Shown here: positions 19,481 to 25,200 of the stretch, piece by piece
Layout: every line of letters begins with the position of its first letter
Position numbering within the stretch: the stretch's first letter is position 1
Position numbers and translations under genes: made by a program
DNA from: Tieghemiomyces parasiticus
Lineage: Eukaryota; Kickxellomycota; Dimargaritomycetes; Dimargaritales; Dimargaritaceae
Length of the DNA stretch: 25,200 nt
Direction: 5' to 3'
Assembly (NCBI GenBank): GCA_027575765.1
Contig: JANBPT010000715.1
Span: 1-25,200 of the forward strand
The notes under the pieces: model-generated
What the model saw: only the letters and a program-made list of their open reading frames with translations
What the model was told of the DNA's origin: nothing
Database searches by the model: none

Positions 19481-20872
19481 CTACTCGGCGCCGAGCCACT
19501 GCTTTAGGCTGTCGATCTGGGCCAGGACGGCTTGGCGGCTAGTCCCGCCAATGCTGGCACGGTTGTCGATACTGCGCTCGTAGTTGAAAACGGCGGCCAC
19601 GTCGGCGGCGAAAGCAGGATGCAGCGACTGGAGGTCGGTGAGGGTGAGGTCGGCTAGGGTTGTTTTGCGCTCCTCGGCCATCCGGACGGCGGCGCCCGAG
19701 ATGTGATGGGTCTCCCGGAAGGGTACACCCTTGCGCACGAGGTATTCAGCCAGGTCGGTGGCCAGCATGTCCGGACTGAGGCTGGCCTTGGTGCGTTCTG
19801 GGTACACGGTGAGGGTGGCGATGACGCGGGTCAAGATCTGGAGCGACCCGTGGAGAGTGTCGTATGCATCGAACATGGGCTCCTTGTCCTCCTGAAGGTC
19901 CTTGTTGTAGGTACTGGGTAGGCCCTTGACAGTCATGAGGAAACCGGACATTTGGCCAAACACACGGCCGGCTTTGCCACGCAGCAGCTCTAGGCTGTCC
20001 GGGTTTTTCTTCTGCGGCATCAGGCTGCTCCCGGTGCTGTAGGCGTCGGCCAGGGTGACGTAGCCAAACTCGCTGGAGCTGTAGATAATGAGGTCTTCGG
20101 CAAACCGCGAAACGTGGACCATGGTCAGACTGGCCCAGAAGAGGAACTCCGACACGAAGTCGCGATCGCTGACCGCCACCAGACTGTTCTGGATGACCCC
20201 GCGGAACCCAAGCTCGCTGGCCAGAAGCTCGCGGTCGACACAAAACGGGTTTCCGGCCAGAGCGCCGGATCCCAGCGGGAGAAGGTTAAACCGCTCGATG
20301 AGCTGCTCAAGCCGTTCCGTATCCTGCTGCCACACCCAGGCGTAGCTGAGCAGAAAGTGGCTCCAGCGGATCGGCTGGGCACGCTGCAGGTGAGTGTAAC
20401 CGGGCATGATGATGTCGACTTCAGCGGCAGCACGTTCCATGGTTACACGGACCAGGTCGCGGGTAAACGTAACGAGCTCCCGGGCGGCGTCGCGCAGCCA
20501 CAGCCGCATGTCGGTGGCCACCTGGTCGTTGCGACTACGGCCCGTGTGCAGCTTTCCGGCGACCGCACCCACAAGCTCGCCCAGCCGGCGCTCGTTAGCG
20601 GTGTGGATGTCCTCGTCGCCAGCCTTGATTTCGAACCGGTCCTGCTCCCATTCCTGGCGGACCTGGTCCAAGCCCTGGTGCAGCGTGGCGGCTTCGTCGC
20701 TCGTCAGAATGCTCTGCTTACACAGCGCCTTGACATAGGCCTGCGAACCGACAATGTCGGCCTTGAACATGCGGCGGTCGAAGTGGATGGATTCGTTGAA
20801 TTTCTCCATGAGGGGGTCGGTGGCACCGCTGAAGCGGCCGCCCCAGAGTTTGCTAGGAGCAGAGGAAGACAT
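19481..20872 (-). CDS. ARG4: Argininosuccinate lyase
   Basis: Reaction (family): cleaves argininosuccinate to arginine and fumarate, the last step of arginine synthesis; a homotetramer, usually cytosolic in fungi. Seen: 463 residues, the usual family length. I start at the ATG at 20872 (MSSSAPSKLWGGRF); the in-frame codons upstream to 20965 have only a GTG and belong to the leader. Motifs: KLWGGRFSGATDPLMEKFN (8-26), GRSRNDQVATDMRLW (111-125), GYTHLQRAQP (158-167) with the catalytic Thr160-His161 pair, and the fumarate-lyase signature GSSLMPQKKNPD (281-292) with the mobile-loop serines 282-283. The C-terminal part includes TYNKDLQEDKEPMFD and ends LKQWLGAE. All key residues are present and there is no intron. 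A plus-strand frame over 20114-20884 is only its shadow. Regulation: a TATA box and a Gcn4-type TGACTC lie upstream. Confidence 0.97.
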   Translation of the reverse strand: MSSSAPSKLWGGRFSGATDPLMEKFNESIHFDRRMFKADIVGSQAYVKALCKQSILTSDEAATLHQGLDQVRQEWEQDRFEIKAGDEDIHTANERRLGELVGAVAGKLHTGRSRNDQVATDMRLWLRDAARELVTFTRDLVRVTMERAAAEVDIIMPGYTHLQRAQPIRWSHFLLSYAWVWQQDTERLEQLIERFNLLPLGSGALAGNPFCVDRELLASELGFRGVIQNSLVAVSDRDFVSEFLFWASLTMVHVSRFAEDLIIYSSSEFGYVTLADAYSTGSSLMPQKKNPDSLELLRGKAGRVFGQMSGFLMTVKGLPSTYNKDLQEDKEPMFDAYDTLHGSLQILTRVIATLTVYPERTKASLSPDMLATDLAEYLVRKGVPFRETHHISGAAVRMAEERKTTLADLTLTDLQSLHPAFAADVAAVFNYERSIDNRASIGGTSRQAVLAQIDSLKQWLGAE

Positions 20873-20970
20873 GGCGGGGAATAAGTTGGAAGAAAAGTTC
20901 AGGTGAAGAAGTGGGTTGAAGAGCGTGGTTGTGAATAAGCAGCAGGGAGGGCTCCAGCGGAGCACGGCTT

Positions 20971-20980
20971 CTATATATTT
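20971..20980 (-). promoter_or_regulatory. TATA box of ARG4
   Basis: On the minus strand the sequence reads AAATATATAG, about 100 nt upstream of the ARG4 ATG at 20872. Position and sequence are typical of a fungal TATA element. The leader downstream is A/C-rich and free of upstream ATGs as far as I can see. Confidence 0.6.
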
Positions 20981-21041
20981 ACGCCAGTCTTTCCCCTCGA
21001 CACTTTTTTAGCCCATTTTTACCCACCACTGGCGTCGTGTG

Positions 21042-21047
21042 TGACTC
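21042..21047. promoter_or_regulatory. Gcn4/CpcA-type TGACTC site upstream of ARG4
   Basis: TGACTC lies 170 bp upstream of the ARG4 ATG and about 65 bp upstream of its TATA box. This is the core of the Gcn4/AP-1-type recognition site (TGACTCA), used in fungi for general amino acid control, of which ARG4 is a classic target. The seventh base here is T instead of A. The assignment rests on motif and position only. Confidence 0.45.
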
Positions 21048-21864
21048 TAGATGACACACTAATTAAGCCCTCCCCTCCACCTCCCAGCAACTCAATTCGT
21101 TCACCGGCTCGTCCTAATGTGCGGGCCGTGAAAAAGCAATCGGTAAAAAAAATGGTGGGTAATAAAAATACGGGTAGGACGAACCACGGCGCGCCCATTC
21201 TGTGCGCGAGATGCTGGTGCGTCACTTATCTCTGCTGAGCTTCCGTCCGCAACATTTAAGCTGGGTCTGGGGAGGAAGGTCCAACTTTGGACAGAGATAT
21301 ACCAGATGATTCGCCGCCTCCAACACTACCAGACGTAAACTGGAGTGCCAGGCTTTTGATATCTCCAGCCTCACTAAATCGAGCATTGCTATTGGACAGC
21401 CTGGATGTACTAAATATTGAGCAGGGCAGAGCCCCGCGATATGACTAAACACTCGGCCAGCCCCCCCCCCCCTTCACCACAGCACTGGGACGTAGGGAGA
21501 TCAGCATTGTCGCTTCCACTCTGTGGTTGTGGGTACCTGGGGTGACATGATTAACCTCCACTTGGACCTGACAACGTGACGGGCAGTGGTGAAAAAAAAA
21601 AACATTGGCACGCATCCACGCTGACCCACGTTCGACTGGGCCATACGAAGTGTGCAATGCCATCGTCTAAGTCGATTTGCCCGCTGGTGTCCACATCGCT
21701 GCACCTACCTGACCAGTACATTCCATACGTTGTATGCTAGGCTGTCCGTTCTCTCTACCCCCCTCATTGCCACCCCCATTCGTGTAAACCCACGCGGGTC
21801 TGCACATGTTCCCCAGCGTGTACATATCGAGTCCCCTGATATACAACGTGAAACTCTTCGCGCC

Positions 21865-23780
21865 ATGACGGAGCCCGTAACATCGAGTCGATCGCCGCCC
21901 GCCTCCATGCCCACCTTTAGGCAACACCGCACCCTCTTGACATCCGCGCTCACCGTCCTCGAAAACCAATTGCAGCAGGCCCAGATCGACCTGGTGCGGT
22001 TGAAGCAAGCCAAGGACGATGCCCTCCAAGACCCTGCCTCCTTTGTTAGCAAGTTGAAAAAGAAGGTATTGTATCGCTTTTCAGCTTGCGTGGTGCAGAT
22101 AGGGGAAGGGGGAAGGGACGCAGCCGCTATTCTCTTGGCCCTGACTAACCCTCCATGGCCCTCAAGCCAGACGCCTGCTATCCAGCGGCAGGCATGTCGG
22201 CTTTTCGGCTAATGTCCCCCCCTCTTCCACCAGCTATCTAATCTGACTCCACCGCTCGTCCTCGCACCATCTGCCGCCTCCGTAGCAACTCACCGGCCTG
22301 CCGCAGGCCCAGCGCGTCATCCAGGTGCCCACGATTGACTGGGTGAGCCACCTCCAACAACACCCCCACAACCTGCCACAGCCGACCTCCCCGCCTAAAC
22401 TTCTCTACCGCGCCAGCCGACAGAGTATAGGGGTGTACCGGTCCATCGTGTTTAACGGGGAACGCAGCGCCTCCCCCGATATCTCTACTGCTAGCCACTC
22501 CGTGCCCGTCACGCGATCGGCCACGCCGACACCGGCTGACGATAGGCTCGCCGAGGTACGAGCGGAACTAGCCGCCGCCAGAAGTCTGACCGGCACCCCA
22601 CAGCTGTGTACCTCACCACCGCCGGCGGACTCGGGGTCCAGAAATGTAGGCCCGACCCCGGTCGCTGTCACACCTGCCGTATCCCGTACCACTTCTCAAT
22701 CCAAGGCCCGATGGACCGCGTCACGGAGCAACGTCCCTATCAAGCCCACACGGTCCAGCCGTAAACGCGTGCTGGGATCAGACGACGACTCCTTCCCGTG
22801 TAATCAAGTCACCTGTGAAGAAGACAGTTTCGACGATGACTTTGCCCCTGGCCCATCGTACGCTACCCCGACCGCCTCCCGTGTCAAACGACGCCGGTCA
22901 CGGCCCCCGGCAGCCCGAACCGCCTCTGGCGCCCGTGTGTTCACTTCACGCACATCAGGTTCTCTCTACGACCGGCCCCTCGCCGTGACCGATACCATGA
23001 ACATGTCGGACGACGAGTCAACGGTCGGTCCCAGCGCAACAGTAGGTCCCACATGTTCACAGTGCCGTACAGCCCTAGCCGCTAACGATCCGTGCTACAT
23101 GTGCCTAGACTGTCCTGCCGGTGACCGGATACAACTGTGCGTGGTATGCCGAACCGCCTCTGTATTCTCGTGCGGCTCGCACCGCGCCTCCCACCGGCTC
23201 AAGGTGACCACCACCCAGAATACTGCCGGTCAACCCTATTACCACGACAAGGATTATGCCGTTGCCGATCAAGGTGAGTTTGGTTATTTAGGCTAGTGGA
23301 ATATATTATAATTTACAGGGGGGATGGCCTGGCCGGGAATAAACGCGTGTACAACTCATCAAACAATGCATAAGAGGGTAACATCCCCGAACCGAGTATA
23401 GTATAGCAGAGGAGCGGGGGGAGGGGACTTTTACACCACCGAGATTGTTTGGGGAACAATGTGTTTCAGTACCACGGCATGTATCTGCGTGCCTAATTCT
23501 TCAACCTACCCTCCATCTCAGTGCTGGGCTTAAAGCCCACCCGGTTGCTTAGGTGGGTTTTGAAGGTTATCCTTTCCCCAATCCGAGCCCTGCGACTCTT
23601 GCCATTGGCCATGATGTACCCCCATCCCTTGTCCATCCGGCGCAGGGTACTGGGCTACACGGGGCCTGGGTGGCCCACACGGTCGCCGAGTTTAGTTACT
23701 CATACAACTCGGGAGCTGTACAACGTGGGTCTCGGGTGATACAGACCACCAGTGGGCTATACTATTTCCCGGCCGACTGA
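21865..23780 (+). CDS. Coiled-coil and ZZ-like zinc-finger protein, three exons
   Basis: Seen: exons 21865..22065, 22286..23273 and provisionally 23566..23780, giving 467 residues. Exon 1 (from MTEPVTSSRSPP) forms a coiled coil (LTVLENQLQQAQIDLVRLKQ) and ends KLKKK|GTATTG, phase 0. The acceptor at 22285 follows a C/T-rich tract with CTAAT/CTGAC branch-like motifs. Exon 2 opens with QLTGLPQAQRVIQVPTIDW, followed by a long Ser/Thr/Pro/Arg disordered region with basic patches (KRRRSRPP) that look like nuclear signals. Next is a Cys/His cluster: CSQC, nine residues, CYMC, eleven residues, CVVC, then HRASH, close to a ZZ finger. The donor CAAG|GTGAGT (23274) is strong, phase 1. The last exon ends AVQRGSRVIQTTSGLYYFPAD. 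Its acceptor is weak; 23565 keeps the phase, but 23552 is also possible with another donor. I do not recognise the whole protein. A chromatin or ubiquitin-related nuclear role is inference from the ZZ finger. Confidence 0.7.
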
Positions 23781-23928
23781 TCCCTTGGCGCATGACCTGT
23801 ACTAAAACCCACGAGGACATAGCTGCTGTAGGATTTGTAGCTCTCCATTCTACTTTAACCTGCGCCACACTTCACCTGCATTGCCACTACGTCAGCCCTT
23901 TCTCTACTACCTCCGGATTTCTACCACC

Positions 23929-25200
23929 ATGAATCGTCTCCGTACTCAACTCCCTCGTAGCCCCCGGGCCTGGCCGAAGGCAGTCGGCCTGGTCCCGCGG
24001 GCCTGCTTCATTGGGACCCCTCTTCCGATGCTTCGGTCGGTCCTCCGAGTTCCAACCGCTACCACCACCACCCCGCGTCGCCTACTGAGCCACCGCGGGC
24101 TCGCTGCCTCGGCCTCGTCTGGCGTTCCGACGCTGACCAGCGACAAGTATCCACAGCTACAACGTGACCCGGCCTATAAACGACTGACGTCGGCCGATGT
24201 GGACCACTTCCGTTCCATCCTCCCCGAAGGCGCTGTACTCAGCACTTTGGCCCCCACTGTTACCACTGGTCCGGGGACCGCGGTGGACGCTGACGAACTC
24301 GACGCCTACAACGCTGACTGGATGCACAAGTACTGCGGCCAGAGCCAATGTGTCCTCCGCCCAAAGACCACCGACCAGGTTTCCCAAATCTTGGCCTACT
24401 GCCACGCCCAGCGCTTAGCTGTGGTCCCGCAGGGCGGCAACAGCGGACTGGTGGGGGGCAGCGTCCCGGTGTTCGACGAGGTGGTGGTCAGTATGGCCAA
24501 TTTCAACCAGATCCGCCGTTTTGATGAAGTCTCTGGGGTCCTGGTCTGCGACGCCGGTTGTGTCCTCGAGACGCTCGACCACTATGTGGCCGACCGCGGA
24601 TACATGATGCCCCTGGACCTGGGCGCCAAGGGCAGCTGCCACATTGGTGGCAATGTATCCACTAACGCAGGCGGGATCCGGTACCTCCGCTATGGTTCCC
24701 TCCACGGGTCGGTCTTGGGCCTCGAGGTGGTCCTACCCGATGGGACGGTTCTAGACAACCTTTCGACGCTGCGTAAGGACTCCACCGGCTATGACCTTAA
24801 ACAGCTGTTCATTGGCGCCGAGGGTACCCTGGGCATCGTGACGGGTGTCTCCATCGTTACCCCGCCGCGCCCCAAGGTCCAGACCGTTGCGGTCTTCGGC
24901 GTCGAGTCGTACGAGCAGGTCCAGCAGGCCTTCCGCCTCGCCAAGGCCAACCTGAACGAAATCCTGTCCGCCTGTGAGTTTTGGGACCGGTCTTCCCTCG
25001 ACATGGTCCTGGACCATAACCAGGGGAACCCGAACGTCCGCGACCCGCTCTCCGCGCCGTATCCGTTCTACGTCCTGGTCGAAACCAGTGGGTTCCACAA
25101 AGACCATGACGACGCCAAAATGACCCACTATCTGGAGACCGTGCTGGAACAGGGCGTGGTCGCCGACGGTGTGCTGAGTGAGAATGCCACCCAGATGGCC
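23929..25200 (+). CDS. DLD2: Mitochondrial D-2-hydroxyglutarate/D-lactate dehydrogenase (partial)
   Basis: Reaction (family): FAD-dependent oxidation of D-2-hydroxyglutarate to 2-oxoglutarate, or of D-lactate, in the mitochondrial matrix. Seen: 424 codons from the ATG at 23929 (CCACCATGA context), open at the window end. The first ~65 residues are rich in Arg, Ser, Thr and Pro with almost no acid (MNRLRTQLPRSPRAWPK), a clear presequence. The FAD-binding PCMH domain follows, with VVPQGGNSGLVGG (165-177), GAKGSCHIGGNVSTNAGG (232-249) and LKQLFIGAEGTLGIVT (290-305). The start of the C-terminal substrate domain is present (ACEFWDRSSL). The missing part should be roughly 100-130 residues carrying the metal-binding histidines. 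It starts only 148 bp after the stop of the plus-strand gene to its left, so its promoter is very compact. D2HGDH/Dld2 is favoured over Dld1 by the VLRPKTTDQVS and MPLDLGAKGSCHIGGN contexts, but the substrate is not proven by sequence. Confidence 0.93.
   Translation, partial: MNRLRTQLPRSPRAWPKAVGLVPRACFIGTPLPMLRSVLRVPTATTTTPRRLLSHRGLAASASSGVPTLTSDKYPQLQRDPAYKRLTSADVDHFRSILPEGAVLSTLAPTVTTGPGTAVDADELDAYNADWMHKYCGQSQCVLRPKTTDQVSQILAYCHAQRLAVVPQGGNSGLVGGSVPVFDEVVVSMANFNQIRRFDEVSGVLVCDAGCVLETLDHYVADRGYMMPLDLGAKGSCHIGGNVSTNAGGIRYLRYGSLHGSVLGLEVVLPDGTVLDNLSTLRKDSTGYDLKQLFIGAEGTLGIVTGVSIVTPPRPKVQTVAVFGVESYEQVQQAFRLAKANLNEILSACEFWDRSSLDMVLDHNQGNPNVRDPLSAPYPFYVLVETSGFHKDHDDAKMTHYLETVLEQGVVADGVLSENATQMA

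Larger units (their letters stand above)
20873..21864. other. Divergent promoter region between ARG4 and the ZZ-like gene
   Basis: About 1 kb shared by two genes transcribed away from each other. Besides the ARG4 TATA and TGACTC sites it contains homopolymer runs: 12 C at 21461-21472 and 11 A at 21592-21602. The frame of the right-hand gene is open upstream of its chosen ATG to about 21652 and includes an in-frame ATG there, so its start could lie up to 71 codons earlier. No RNA gene was seen. Confidence 0.55.

Noticed and set aside
20114..20884. 256-codon plus-strand frame
   Set aside because: It is the antisense shadow of ARG4, which is intact and unmistakable. The plus frame has no family features.
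20873..20965. N-terminal extension of ARG4
   Set aside because: It has no ATG, only a GTG at 20965. It covers most of the leader behind the TATA box, and the family start is at 20872.
1..25200. CRISPR arrays, insertion sequences, transposons, rRNA, viral remnants
   Set aside because: No regularly spaced repeats, terminal inverted repeats with target duplications, transposase, reverse transcriptase or rRNA sequence was seen on either strand.

Overview
This window looks like fungal nuclear DNA, and probably not from an ascomycete yeast. The genes are eukaryotic and intron-bearing: GT-AG introns of mostly about 65-290 nt, donors such as GTAAGT, GTAGGT and GTGAGT, acceptors TAG/CAG. The gene set is typically fungal: a Rom2/Rgf-type Rho GEF with a CNH domain, a farnesylatable Ydj1-type DnaJ, an Atg17-like autophagy scaffold, argininosuccinate lyase and several nucleus-encoded mitochondrial proteins. 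Coding exons are GC-rich and the spacers are visibly more AT-rich. The mid-GC, compact but intron-containing style would suit an early-diverging fungus such as a zoopagomycete, but the lineage is inference only.

Layout from left to right. (1) 1-872, minus: three exons of an Atg17-like gene that runs off the left edge. (2) 2178-2568, plus: a candidate small three-exon gene of unknown function. (3) 3077-4342, plus: an intronless predicted secreted protein of unknown function with a TATA box. (4) 4343-6034: a gene-poor spacer with one doubtful minus-strand reading frame. (5) 6035-8833, minus: a DH-PH-CNH Rho1 GEF whose frame stays open to 9121. Just upstream is an unassigned coding-like exon (9142-9402) that may be either a separate gene end or a 5' exon of the GEF. 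(6) 11520-12851, plus: a Ydj1-like DnaJ, preceded by a dense CCAAT cluster. (7) 13287-15614, plus: a mitochondrial PPR-like helical-repeat protein. (8) 15863-19055, minus: mitochondrial EF-G2 (MEF2/GFM2). Its first three exons, including the P-loop exon, can be rebuilt from the sequence and make it a 902-residue protein. (9) 19481-20872, minus: argininosuccinate lyase (ARG4), with a TATA box and a Gcn4-type site. (10) 21865-23780, plus: a three-exon nuclear-type protein with a coiled coil and a ZZ-like zinc finger. (11) 23929 to the right edge, plus: mitochondrial D-2-hydroxyglutarate/D-lactate dehydrogenase, cut off by the window end.

These are mostly unlinked housekeeping functions. Three products (PPR protein, EF-G2, D-2HGDH) are predicted mitochondrial. 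No mobile element, rRNA, tRNA or CRISPR array was seen. I found no clear novel multi-gene system. The least explained items are the secreted protein at 3077, the ZZ-like protein at 21865, the small spliced gene at 2178 and the exon at 9142-9402.
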